NCBI RefSeq assembly: GCF_014306155.1
Contig: NZ_JACRWH010000009.1
Span: 1 to 47,687, forward strand
Direction: 5' to 3'
DNA length: 47,687 nucleotides
DNA from: Holdemanella hominis
Lineage (GTDB): Bacteria > Bacillota_I > Bacilli_A > Erysipelotrichales > Erysipelotrichaceae
Every line of letters starts with the position of its first letter. Within the stretch, counting starts at the first letter, position 1. A program made the translations under genes and the position numbers. The notes beneath the pieces were generated by a model. It had not been told where the DNA came from, ran no database searches, and saw only the letters and a program-made list of their open reading frames with translations. Shown one piece after another: positions 31,015 through 39,225 of this stretch.

Positions 31015-32088
31015 ATGTTTCAAAAAAGAGTCGATCAAGTGATCGCAAAAATGAAGGCGGATGGGCTTAAACAAATCTTAGTTAGTGAACCATGCAGCAT
31101 TTATTATTTAACAGGTGTTGATGTAGGTCCAGGAGAAAGATTGTTTGCGCTATACTTGAATGATGAAGGAAGAAAAGTATTATTTTTAAATACATTATTT
31201 ACGGTTGAACAAAAGGATTGTGAAGAAATTTGGTTTAGTGATACAGACGATTCCACTTCACTTTTAGCTAGTGTTATTAATTCCAGTGAAACGCTAGGTG
31301 TTGATAAAGATTGGACAGCACGTTTCTTGATTCCTTTAATGGAAAAGTGCGAAGGATTAAAAGTTGTTCTTGGATCAAAATATGTAGATGATACTCGTGC
31401 CATTAAGGATGAAAAAGAAATTGAATGTATGATTGAAAACTCACAGATCAATGATGTTGTGATGGAACGTACAAGAGATTTTATTGAAGAAGGTATGACT
31501 GAAAAACAAGTGGAAGCTTTTATTCTTGAACAATATAAATTGCTAGGATGTCAAGACGTATCATTCTCACCTATTTGTTCTTTTGGAGCTAATGGTGCAG
31601 ATCCTCACCATATGCCAGATGATTCTGTGTTAAATGCAGGTGAGAGTATTGTCATTGATATTGGGGGAAGAAAAGATCGTTATTGTTCGGATATGACACG
31701 TACTTATTTCTGTAAAGAAGCAAGTGACGAATATAAAAAGATTCATGATATTGTACGTGTTGCCAATGAAAAAGCGGAAGAAATTATTCGTCCAGGCGTT
31801 CGTCTATGCGATATCGATTTAACGGCTCGTAATTATATTTCTAGCTTTGGTTATGGCGAATACTTTACACATCGCCTAGGACATTTCATTGGTCAAACGG
31901 ATCATGAATTTGGGGATGTAAGTTCAACCAATACAGAAACTGTAAAACCAGGCATGATTTTCTCGATTGAACCAGGTATCTACTTACCAGAAAAGATGGG
32001 TGTTCGTGTTGAAGACTTAGTACTTGTTACTGAAGATGGTTGTATTGTATTAAATAAACTAGATAAAAAATATGCGATGATTGGTTAA
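31015..32088 (+). CDS. M24-family Xaa-Pro peptidase
   Basis: This 357-residue metallopeptidase has a creatinase-like N-terminal domain (1-125) and a pita-bread catalytic domain. Metal ligands are seen in VIDIGGRKDRYCSDMTRT (two Asp), THRLGHFIGQ (His), FSIEPGIYLPE (Glu) and GVRVEDLVLV (Glu). It removes a residue before proline from short peptides. TAGGAGG precedes the ATG, 10 bp after the kinase stop, so it is probably in the same transcript. The link to the signalling genes is not obvious. Confidence 0.9.
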   Translation: MFQKRVDQVIAKMKADGLKQILVSEPCSIYYLTGVDVGPGERLFALYLNDEGRKVLFLNTLFTVEQKDCEEIWFSDTDDSTSLLASVINSSETLGVDKDWTARFLIPLMEKCEGLKVVLGSKYVDDTRAIKDEKEIECMIENSQINDVVMERTRDFIEEGMTEKQVEAFILEQYKLLGCQDVSFSPICSFGANGADPHHMPDDSVLNAGESIVIDIGGRKDRYCSDMTRTYFCKEASDEYKKIHDIVRVANEKAEEIIRPGVRLCDIDLTARNYISSFGYGEYFTHRLGHFIGQTDHEFGDVSSTNTETVKPGMIFSIEPGIYLPEKMGVRVEDLVLVTEDGCIVLNKLDKKYAMIG

Positions 32089-32103
32089 TAATCATCGCAT
32101 TTT
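32064..32103. terminator. Shared terminator between converging genes
   Basis: ATGCGATGATT (32072-32082) pairs with AATCATCGCAT (32090-32100). The T-rich side is stronger on the minus strand. Confidence 0.7.
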
Positions 32104-32104
32104 A

Positions 32105-33433
32105 CTATTTACCTAAACAGAATTTAGAAAATAATGTATCCAACAAGTCTTCTCTATGAACTTCACCTAAGATTTCTTTCAAATGATCATGAGCAGCCTG
32201 AATGTCAATCTCAATTAAATCAGGTTCTACCATCATATCCATGGCTTCTTTGGCACGTAACATATCTTCTTTGGCTTGATTCAATAAACCAATTTGACGC
32301 TCATTTGAAAGTAGTGGATCTTCCTTTAATAAATCTTCATGATACAAGTTTTCCAAGGCATCAATTAAAGGTTGAATCTCTTTATTGGCAGCTGAAATCC
32401 AAATGCCATCTTTATCAGCTTCAGTTTTATCTAACTTATTATAGATAATTAAACGCATCTTATCTTTTGTCAGTTCTAATAATTGTTTATCTTCTTCATC
32501 CCACTCTTTTGAACCATCGAAAACTAAAAGAACCAATTTGGCATCTTTTAATCTTTCCTGACTTTTTTCAATGCCAATCTGTTCAATCTTATCCCTGGAT
32601 TCATGAATACCAGCTGTATCAATTAAATTCAATTGTACACTGCCAATATGAATTTGCCCCTCCACCAAGTCTCTTGTGGTCCCCGCAATATCTGTAACGA
32701 TGGCTTTATCTTCTTCAAGAAGTGCGTTTAATAAGCTGGATTTACCAACATTTGGCTTACCCACAATAATGGTATCAATACCTTTTTTTAACATTTGCCC
32801 CGTCTGTACACGAGCAAGAATACGATCGATCTTGGTTAACCATTCGTTAGTTTTTGGAAGTAAATCATTCGTCGTTAATTGTTCTACATCTTCATATTCA
32901 GGATAATCAATATTCACTTCGATCTGCGCAATGATATCCATTAAATCATCAATCAAAGGCTGTAGTAGCTTTTTTACACTTCCTTTAATTCCATGAATGG
33001 CCATACTCGCTGCGGTATTGTTGCTTGCTTCAATCATATCTTGAACGGCTTCCGCCTGCGATAAATCAATTCTTCCATGATAGAAGGCACGTTGCGTAAA
33101 TTCTCCCGGTTTTGCCAGATCTGCTCCAGCACTTAATACCATCGATAAGATTTTACGAGTAATAAAAGTACCACCATGACAATTGATTTCGACAATGTCT
33201 TCGCGTGTATATGTTTTTGGAGCTCTAAAGATAGAAATTAAAACTTCATCAACAGGATTTTTATCGGTATCTATAATAAAACCATAATGAACGGTATGAC
33301 TTTTCGCATTTATGATATTACGGTCAAATATTTTTTGCGTGATTTCAATAGCCTTGTCACCACTTAAACGAATGATGGAAATGGCACCATCCTGCAAAGA
33401 AGTGGAGATGGCTGCAATTGTATTTTCAAACAT
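32105..33433 (-). CDS. mnmE: tRNA modification GTPase MnmE
   Basis: This 442-residue GTPase works with MnmG to build the carboxymethylaminomethyl group on wobble uridine 34. The N-terminal folate domain starts FENTIAAIST. The G domain has GKPNVGKSS, DTAGIHESRD and NKLD. The C-terminus ends FCLGK, the C-x-GK motif with the essential Cys. The ATG at 33433 follows AAAGGA by 8 nt; upstream ATGs give unneeded extensions. It is divergent from tsaC, another tRNA-modification gene. No mnmG is in the window. Confidence 0.95.
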   Translation of the reverse strand: MFENTIAAISTSLQDGAISIIRLSGDKAIEITQKIFDRNIINAKSHTVHYGFIIDTDKNPVDEVLISIFRAPKTYTREDIVEINCHGGTFITRKILSMVLSAGADLAKPGEFTQRAFYHGRIDLSQAEAVQDMIEASNNTAASMAIHGIKGSVKKLLQPLIDDLMDIIAQIEVNIDYPEYEDVEQLTTNDLLPKTNEWLTKIDRILARVQTGQMLKKGIDTIIVGKPNVGKSSLLNALLEEDKAIVTDIAGTTRDLVEGQIHIGSVQLNLIDTAGIHESRDKIEQIGIEKSQERLKDAKLVLLVFDGSKEWDEEDKQLLELTKDKMRLIIYNKLDKTEADKDGIWISAANKEIQPLIDALENLYHEDLLKEDPLLSNERQIGLLNQAKEDMLRAKEAMDMMVEPDLIEIDIQAAHDHLKEILGEVHREDLLDTLFSKFCLGK

Positions 33434-33504
33434 TGTTAACATCCTTTCTTTCTTAGTGTATTTTATCATAAAAGATGTATAATGTCTTAGACAGAGGTGT
33501 AAAC

Positions 33505-34101
33505 ATGAAAGAATATACTAAAAATCAAGTACACGAAGTAGCGTGTGCATTTAATGAACATAAAATTATTGCTCTTCCTACAGATACAGTATATGGAGTT
33601 GGAGTAAAATATGGGAATTTAGAAGATTTAGAACGATTGAAACGCGCAAAACATCGTCCAGAAACGAAACCAATCCCAATGATGGTTTCAAATGTAGAAC
33701 AAATGAAGCAAGTTGCGTTAGTGGATGAAAGAATTGAAAAGATTGCGGCTAAGTTTTTACCGGGTGCATTGACGCTCGTTGTGAATGTAAAGGACAGTGT
33801 TGATTCAGTATACACAAATGGCTTAAGTACAATTGCGATTCGTATTCCAGATGAAAAATTTATATTAGATGTGATTGATGAGTTGAATTGTCCAATCTTG
33901 GTCACAAGTGCCAATCAGTCTGGAGAAAAAACAGCACTTACAAGTGATGATGTGTATGAACAGCTTCCAAAAATTGATGGTATTGTACTTGGAACGTGTA
34001 AAGCGTTACAGGCAAGTACGATTGTTGACTGTACAAAAGAAAAGTTACAAATCTTAAGACCTGGACCTATTTCTTTAGAAGAACTAGAATCCGTATTATA
34101 G
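33505..34101 (+). CDS. tsaC: Threonylcarbamoyl-AMP synthase (Sua5/YwlC/TsaC type)
   Basis: This 198-residue enzyme makes threonylcarbamoyl-AMP from Thr, bicarbonate and ATP, for t6A37 in ANN-decoding tRNAs. YrdC-fold motifs are IIALPTDTVYGVG, LKRAKHRPETKPIPMMV, LPGALTLVV, TIAIRIPDE and LVTSANQSGE. Length fits the short TsaC form. The ATG at 33505 is 6 nt after AGAGGTG; a longer in-frame start at 33475 lies in the promoter (TATAAT near 33479). Confidence 0.93.
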   Translation: MKEYTKNQVHEVACAFNEHKIIALPTDTVYGVGVKYGNLEDLERLKRAKHRPETKPIPMMVSNVEQMKQVALVDERIEKIAAKFLPGALTLVVNVKDSVDSVYTNGLSTIAIRIPDEKFILDVIDELNCPILVTSANQSGEKTALTSDDVYEQLPKIDGIVLGTCKALQASTIVDCTKEKLQILRPGPISLEELESVL

Positions 34102-34227
34102 AAAAAAACACCCAGAACCTATGTTGTAGGGCATAGGCCAGGGTGCATACGAACACATCTAGAAGTAGTATGCTTCTAGCAGTTCATCTAGTATGTTACT
34201 CTGAATTGGATAAGATTCAATGTTTTG
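34102..34227 (-). ncRNA. Candidate structured small RNA on the minus strand
   Basis: On the minus strand, TTGACA (34256-34261) and TAAATT (34234-34239) predict a start near 34227. The transcript of about 125 nt then has three helices: TGAAT...ATTCA (34202-34219); CATAC...GTATG with an inner GAAC/GTTC and a 7-bp CTAGAAG/CTTCTAG hairpin (about 34146-34197); and a final CACCC-CCTATG...CATAGG-GGGTG hairpin followed by seven T's (34109-34102). The T tract exists only on this strand. No protein frame or known RNA family is recognised. Confidence 0.5.
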
Positions 34228-34254
34228 GGTTTAAATTTAAACATATGTTAAAAC

Positions 34255-34283
34255 TTGTCAAAATGAGGGGTGTTGATTATAAT
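34255..34283 (+). promoter_or_regulatory. Promoter sharing its -35 with the minus-strand RNA
   Basis: TTGTCA (34255-34260), a 17-bp spacer and TATAAT (34278-34283). On the other strand, TTGACA (34256-34261) is the -35 of the candidate RNA, so polymerase cannot use both at once. Confidence 0.6.
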
Positions 34284-34290
34284 ACTATGT

Positions 34291-34539
34291 ATGACAGAAG
34301 AAGAAATGATTAGACAAATTGCCGAGCCTATACTTAAACAATTGGAAAAAATCGAAAAGGAACTTGGAAACCATCGGATGCCGCAGCTTCCGCAAATTAA
34401 ATTTGTGAAGGAATCTGAAATGGGAGATGGTCCTTTTATGATAGGTGACATTGAGGTTACAGATGAGCTTTTAGAAAAAGTGGAAGCCTATATCCAAGAA
34501 GAGATTGAAATGATGCATAAGCCAACTGTACTACATTAA
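34291..34539 (+). CDS. Small acidic protein of unknown function
   Basis: This 82-residue soluble protein starts with TEEEMIRQIAEPILKQLEKI, an amphipathic helix, followed by a short beta-like stretch (DGPFMIGDIEV) and a second helix. No family recognised. The -10 element ends 7 nt before the ATG, and there is no ribosome binding site in that space, so the message is predicted to be leaderless. An upstream in-frame start at 34270 would lie inside the promoter. Confidence 0.6.
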   Translation: MTEEEMIRQIAEPILKQLEKIEKELGNHRMPQLPQIKFVKESEMGDGPFMIGDIEVTDELLEKVEAYIQEEIEMMHKPTVLH

Positions 34540-34611
34540 AAAGCCACAAATTTAAAAAAACACTTGCATTTTATTTTATGTTAGTGTATTATAAGTGAGC
34601 GCGTTGGAAAT

Positions 34612-34695
34612 GCGGGTGTGGCGAAATTGGCAGACGCACCAGACTTAGGATCTGGCGCCTTCGGCGTGGGGGTTCGAGTCCCTTCACCCGCACCA
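34612..34695 (+). tRNA. tRNA-Leu (UAG anticodon)
   Basis: 84 nt with CCA. Acceptor GCGGGTG/CACCCGC, anticodon arm CCAGA-CTTAGGA-TCTGG with anticodon TAG, a long variable arm (GCGCCTTCGGCGT) as in class II tRNAs, and T-arm GGGTTCGAGTCCC. Confidence 0.95.
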
Positions 34696-34706
34696 CTTGT
34701 AAATTT

Positions 34707-34737
34707 AGACAATTACTTCGGTAGTTGTCTTTTTTTG
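34707..34737 (+). terminator. tRNA-Leu terminator
   Basis: AGACAATTAC (34707-34716), TTCG loop, GTAGTTGTCT (34721-34730) and a T tract. Confidence 0.9.
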
Positions 34738-34757
34738 TTTTATGTTATAATTTTTCT

Positions 34758-35663
34758 ATGAATGTTTGTGTATATTATGAGAAAATAAATGAAGATTCCA
34801 TTCGTATCAATCGAGTGTATTCATTAAGTCCCAAGATAGAAATACCAGAATCCATTGATGGATATGTTGTTCATGAAATTGGAAATTATTGTTTTTCTTC
34901 AAAAAAAGTCGATTTATCGAAAGCTATTTTAAGTTGTGACATTCCTTCGAATTATCATGAATGTAGTGGGGTTGATGTAGAAAGTGTTAAGTTTCCGAGT
35001 ACTTTAAAAAAACTTGGGAATTATGCGTTCTACAATTGTCGGAAGCTAAAAGAAATATATTTACCTTTTTCTTTAATGAGTATAGGTAGCGATGTGTTTA
35101 TGAATTGTTTAAGACTCAATCATATTTATTATGATTGTTCAATTTTTGATGTTACTTTCCTGAAACAAATCTTAACGCAAATCACATGGGATGTAGAAGT
35201 TCACTTTTTAGATAGTTCTATATTCTATCCAGAATACAATGGGGGTTATGATGAAGTGGGCCCTGCTCATATCTTTGCCCTGAATATTGAAGGGGAAGGT
35301 TTTCGTATGCGTCAATGTTTTAAAGAGGGGAAAATCGATTTTGACGGATATGATGCTTGTTTTGAAAAGCTATGCGCTGAAGAAAGTGAATCTTGCATCT
35401 TTCATGTAGCGATTCTTCGCTTTATGATGGGATCTGAACAATACATTCCTTATTTAAGGGCACATGATTTGACTTCTTATTTACATGTATATAAAGATAT
35501 ATGTGCTATGGTAGAAAAATTGTTAAAAAAAGAATGTCTTGGTCAATCCGATCTAGATCGATTGATTTTTATGGAAAAGGATTTAGAAACTCGTACTCTA
35601 TTGATGGAATTAAAGAATAAGATGTTTAAATCATCATCGACATATTCTTTTGAGGATTTTTAA
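34758..35663 (+). CDS. Leucine-rich-repeat (BspA-type LRR_5) protein
   Basis: This 301-residue protein has no signal peptide. Residues about 70-120 carry LRR_5 repeats (VKFPSTLKKLGNYAFYNCRK, then LKEIYLPFSLMSIGSDVFMN). The C-terminal half (about 150-300) is helical and unrecognised. A TATAAT (34746-34751) ends 6 nt before the ATG at 34758, and no ribosome binding site is present, so a leaderless message is predicted. It is the first gene of the operon with the VWA, MoxR and SagB-like genes (one-base overlap with the next). It could act as a recognition or scaffold part. Confidence 0.75.
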   Translation: MNVCVYYEKINEDSIRINRVYSLSPKIEIPESIDGYVVHEIGNYCFSSKKVDLSKAILSCDIPSNYHECSGVDVESVKFPSTLKKLGNYAFYNCRKLKEIYLPFSLMSIGSDVFMNCLRLNHIYYDCSIFDVTFLKQILTQITWDVEVHFLDSSIFYPEYNGGYDEVGPAHIFALNIEGEGFRMRQCFKEGKIDFDGYDACFEKLCAEESESCIFHVAILRFMMGSEQYIPYLRAHDLTSYLHVYKDICAMVEKLLKKECLGQSDLDRLIFMEKDLETRTLLMELKNKMFKSSSTYSFEDF

Positions 35664-36931
35664 TGCGACAAAGTGAATGGGAAAAGGAAAAGGCGATTCA
35701 TATCTTAGAATTAGTTCGATCCGAACTCTATATGGATATGCCACATTTTTTAACAGCTTTAAATACGTTGGTGTTGAAGGAAGATGAGCGTGTAGCTATA
35801 TGTGCGACAAATGGCGTGTATTTTTACTATAATCCATTAAAGATTATTGATTTATTTCAGAAGAATGCAGTGTTTTTAAATCGTAGTTTTTTACATAGTG
35901 TTCTGCATTGTTTATATAGTCATATTTGGCTTAAAAAAAATCGTGTTGAATTTATTTGGAATGTAGCTTGCGATATTATCGTGGAGTATACATTGGATTC
36001 GATGCATAAAAAAAGCGTTTCGCGAATCTTGTCATATGTTCGAAAAGATGTATATCGTGAAATTGAAAGTTTAGATGGGCTGAGTTGCATTACAGTTTAT
36101 GAATGGCTTTGTACACGTGGTGATATTCAAGATTTATATTATGAATTTGTGGTGGATGATCATGCTGCATGGCCTAAAGAGCAGGATGAGAACGTACCTC
36201 AATCTTCTACTGTTCAAAAAAAGTGGCAAAGTGTTGCCAAACAAACATTGTTTGATCATAAACAAAAAGGGAAGGATAATGAGGATGGGGATGCCTTTCT
36301 TGTGTCGAGTTTACAGGCAAAGAAATCGAAATACTCTTTTTCACAGTTTTTAAAACGATTTAGTATTGTGAAAGAAGAAATGCAAATAGATTTGGATGAA
36401 TTTGATTTGTCCTATTACACATATGGAATGTCGATCTATAAGAACATGCCATTGATTGAGCCTTTAGAGACAAAAGAAGTCAAAAAAATCTATGAGTTTG
36501 TGATTGTACTCGATACGAGTTATTCTATTGATGAAAATCTTGCGAAGCGTTTTATATCCAATACATATAGTATTTTAAGCACTTCAAATATGTTTTATAA
36601 ATCGTGCAAGGTGCATATTATTCAATGTGATGACAGAATCCGCAAAGACGATGTTATCTCAAATCAAAATGAGATGGATCAATTATTGAATTCATTTACT
36701 CTAGTGGGTAAAGGCAATACCGATTTTAGACCGGTATTTAGCTATGTGAATGATTTGATAGATCAAAAAGTTTTTCAAAATCTTTGTGGCCTGCTTTATT
36801 TTACCGATGGCAAGGGAATCTATCCCAAAAAGAGTCCGGCCTATAAAACAGCCTTTATTTATTTAGAGGATTATGATCAAAGTAAAGTGCCTTCATGGGC
36901 AATTCAATATAGATTGGAAGAAAAGTTATGA
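35663..36931 (+). CDS. VWA-like protein with degenerate metallopeptidase domain (DUF2201-like)
   Basis: This is a 422-residue cytoplasmic protein. The N-terminal part (about 1-150) resembles the putative metallopeptidase domain found with DUF2201. However, the expected HExxH reads HSVLH (in FLHSVLHCLYSHIW), so the catalytic Glu is missing. After a charged linker, a VWA domain (about 275-420) shows an intact MIDAS motif, VIVLDTSYSID (DxSxS), and the late LLYFTDGKG. VWA proteins of this type work with MoxR ATPases as metal-dependent adaptors. The genes overlap on both sides (1 and 4 bp). Confidence 0.8.
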   Translation: MRQSEWEKEKAIHILELVRSELYMDMPHFLTALNTLVLKEDERVAICATNGVYFYYNPLKIIDLFQKNAVFLNRSFLHSVLHCLYSHIWLKKNRVEFIWNVACDIIVEYTLDSMHKKSVSRILSYVRKDVYREIESLDGLSCITVYEWLCTRGDIQDLYYEFVVDDHAAWPKEQDENVPQSSTVQKKWQSVAKQTLFDHKQKGKDNEDGDAFLVSSLQAKKSKYSFSQFLKRFSIVKEEMQIDLDEFDLSYYTYGMSIYKNMPLIEPLETKEVKKIYEFVIVLDTSYSIDENLAKRFISNTYSILSTSNMFYKSCKVHIIQCDDRIRKDDVISNQNEMDQLLNSFTLVGKGNTDFRPVFSYVNDLIDQKVFQNLCGLLYFTDGKGIYPKKSPAYKTAFIYLEDYDQSKVPSWAIQYRLEEKL

Positions 36932-38397
36932 ATATATTACAGGCAAAAAATGAAATAAAAAATACTGTACAGGCATATTTATCGAAGAATTCGTTTGGTG
37001 AATATGAGATTGAAGCGAAGAATCAACGACCTTTATTGTTGATTGGTCCTCCTGGTATTGGTAAAACACAGATTATGGAACAAATCGCAAAGGAATGTCA
37101 AATTGGACTTGTCAGCTATACAATTACGCATCATACACGTCAAAGTGCTGTGGGCCTTCCTTTTATTCAAGAAAAGGAATTTCAAGGAAAGACATACTCG
37201 ATTACGGAATACACAATGAGTGAGATCATTGCGAGTGTTTATTCAAAAATGGAAGATACAGGATTAAAAGAGGGTATCTTATTTATTGATGAAATCAATT
37301 GTGTATCGGAAACATTAGCACCTACTATGTTGCAGTTTCTACAGAATAAAACCTTTGGAAATCAGAAGGTTCCTTGTGGCTGGATCATTGTAGCAGCAGG
37401 AAATCCGAGTGAATATAATAAATCGGTTCGTGATTTTGATGTCGTGACAATGGATCGTATTCGTTATATTCATGTTGAAACGGATTACTATGTATGGAAA
37501 GAGTATGCGATTTCAAAACATATACATCCGATGATCTTAAGCTATTTGGAATTAAAGCCCAATCATTTCTATACTGTTTCAACAAGTGTAGATGGTATGG
37601 AATTTGTGACGGCAAGAGGCTGGGAAGATCTATCTTATTTACTCTATACCTATGAAAAGATGCATCTAGAAATCTCTCAAGATACGATTTATGAATATCT
37701 GCATCATGAAGATATTGCCGAAGATGTTTTCGCCTATTATTTGGTGTATAAAAAATATCAGGATGATTATGGCATTGATGATATCTTAAACGGAAATGTA
37801 TCGAGTACAATCTACGCTCGATTGTTTAATGCCGATTTTGATGAAAGAGTCTCTGTTGTTAATTTGGTGATGGATGGTTTACTACGACAAGTGAATTTAT
37901 ATTCTTTTGAAAAACATTGTACAGATCTTTGGTTTAGTTTCTTGAAAGAATATCGCAAAGATATGGATTCTTCTTATTTGGACCATACAAAGGTATTTAT
38001 GGCAAATTATCGTGATAAATTGCAGGCAGAATTATTAAGTATTTCACAAAAACATGAACATGAATTTGTGTTAAATAACATACAAAAAGTAATGGTGGAT
38101 GAAAGTTTAGATCCAAAGTCACGTTTTGATTCTTGTACAAAGCCTTTCTTTGAACAAAAGGAAAAAATGGAAAAGTTGGATAGTCAATTGAAGCTGGAGA
38201 TTGAAAATGCGTTTGAATTTATGGAAAGTGCATTTAAGGATGGTCAGGAAATGACAATATTTGTGACCAATCTAACAATGTCAGCTGAAATGGCTTTATA
38301 TTTAAGTTCACATACGATTGATGTATATGAAAAGTACAAACAAGTCTTGTTGATAGGAACACAAAAGGCAAGATTATTGGATGAGTTAGCGCATTAA
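36928..38397 (+). CDS. MoxR-type AAA+ ATPase
   Basis: This is a 489-residue ATPase. Walker A is GPPGIGKTQ (about residue 35), Walker B is GILFIDEINCV (about 112-122), and sensor 1 is WIIVAAGNPSEYN. The arginine-finger region follows with DRIRYIHVET. The C-terminal 250 residues include the lid and a long helical extension not seen in minimal MoxR proteins. MoxR ATPases remodel or load partners with a VWA protein, here the gene just upstream. The target may be the SagB-like protein or something sensed by the LRR protein (inference). Confidence 0.87.
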   Translation: MNILQAKNEIKNTVQAYLSKNSFGEYEIEAKNQRPLLLIGPPGIGKTQIMEQIAKECQIGLVSYTITHHTRQSAVGLPFIQEKEFQGKTYSITEYTMSEIIASVYSKMEDTGLKEGILFIDEINCVSETLAPTMLQFLQNKTFGNQKVPCGWIIVAAGNPSEYNKSVRDFDVVTMDRIRYIHVETDYYVWKEYAISKHIHPMILSYLELKPNHFYTVSTSVDGMEFVTARGWEDLSYLLYTYEKMHLEISQDTIYEYLHHEDIAEDVFAYYLVYKKYQDDYGIDDILNGNVSSTIYARLFNADFDERVSVVNLVMDGLLRQVNLYSFEKHCTDLWFSFLKEYRKDMDSSYLDHTKVFMANYRDKLQAELLSISQKHEHEFVLNNIQKVMVDESLDPKSRFDSCTKPFFEQKEKMEKLDSQLKLEIENAFEFMESAFKDGQEMTIFVTNLTMSAEMALYLSSHTIDVYEKYKQVLLIGTQKARLLDELAH

Positions 38398-38409
38398 AAG
38401 GAGAAGAGT

Positions 38410-39189
38410 ATGGATTATTCAGACTTGAAATATGATATGGAAGAATTTGAATCGGACCAAGATAAAAAACTTCCACACCCCCCATTGGTAAAGGATGCAA
38501 TGCGAACGGAATCGATAGAACTTCCTAAAAATTTTGATGCGTTATCCATTTGTTCTAACTTTTTAAATATCATAAATACACGCCATAGTAGTCGTGTATA
38601 TACGCAAGAACCTATGTCTTTGTTGGAACTATCTTATATGTTGTGGACTTGCCAAGGTGTGAAACAAATTCGTGGGAAGAAATATGCGACCTTGCGTACT
38701 GTACCTTCTGGAGGAGCTAGACATGGTTTTGAATTGTATTTTGTATGTCAAAATGTAGAAGGGTTAATCTCTGGAACCTATCATTATTTGCCTATGGAAC
38801 ATCGTATTGAGTTTTTAAATCCAATTGAAAAGATAAGTGATGTTTTGGCATCTTCCTTATGTGATCAATTATGGGCCTTAAAAGCCAATGTGATTTTCTA
38901 TTTCAGCTATATTCCATATCGTACCGAATGGCGCTATGGATATCTTGCGCATCGAATAGCTTTAGTGGATTTAGGCCATGTTGGAGAAAATATATATTTG
39001 GCAAGCACAAGTATTGGTTTAGGAACTTGTGGAATTGGAGCGTGTGTGACAAGGATTTGTGATGAAATGTTTGAATTGGAAGGCGAAAATGAATTCATTA
39101 TTTATGCGCAGCCGATTGGGAAGGTGAATAAAGAGGATTTTGTGGAAGAAAAATCTTTTTATGAATTTGTTGAAAAAGAAGGCTTATAA
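38410..39189 (+). CDS. SagB/ThcOx-type nitroreductase-fold oxidoreductase
   Basis: This 259-residue FMN-dependent enzyme has the SagB-like opening NTRHSSRVYTQEPMSLLELS (about residues 58-77), the FMN-contacting TVPSGGARHGFELYFV, and the late HVGENIYLASTSIGLGTCGIG. SagB-type enzymes dehydrogenate azoline rings in peptide natural products, but many family members have other or unknown roles. No cyclodehydratase or precursor peptide is adjacent. AAGGAGAAG precedes the ATG, 12 bp after the MoxR stop, placing it in the operon. Confidence 0.85.
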   Translation: MDYSDLKYDMEEFESDQDKKLPHPPLVKDAMRTESIELPKNFDALSICSNFLNIINTRHSSRVYTQEPMSLLELSYMLWTCQGVKQIRGKKYATLRTVPSGGARHGFELYFVCQNVEGLISGTYHYLPMEHRIEFLNPIEKISDVLASSLCDQLWALKANVIFYFSYIPYRTEWRYGYLAHRIALVDLGHVGENIYLASTSIGLGTCGIGACVTRICDEMFELEGENEFIIYAQPIGKVNKEDFVEEKSFYEFVEKEGL

Positions 39190-39225
39190 TGTGTTAAAAT
39201 AGATTCGAACTAAGGAAAATATATT

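Noticed and set aside
32134..32906. Rightward open frames across mnmE
   Set aside because: They oppose a fully conserved MnmE reading frame and show no motifs or ribosome binding sites.
34102..34227. Terminator of tsaC on the plus strand
   Set aside because: The hairpin lacks a T tract on the plus strand but has seven T's on the minus strand, so it fits a leftward transcript.
34102..34227. SRP RNA, 6S RNA or tmRNA as identity of the structured region
   Set aside because: The GGAAGCAGC-type SRP motif, a 6S central bubble of about 180 nt and a tRNA-like end were all absent.
34725..34757. Longer N-terminus for the LRR protein
   Set aside because: The extra codons lie within the tRNA terminator tail and the -10 element and encode a meaningless hydrophobic lead.
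36099..36353. Second rightward frame inside the VWA gene
   Set aside because: No ribosome binding site or motif, and the main frame is intact with VWA signatures.
37385..37810. Leftward open frame of about 140 codons inside the MoxR gene
   Set aside because: His/Tyr-rich antisense reading of conserved AAA+ sequence, no start signals.
38410..39189. Azole-containing peptide (streptolysin S-like) cluster
   Set aside because: Only the SagB-like oxidoreductase is present; there is no cyclodehydratase, no leader-type precursor and no dedicated exporter next to it.
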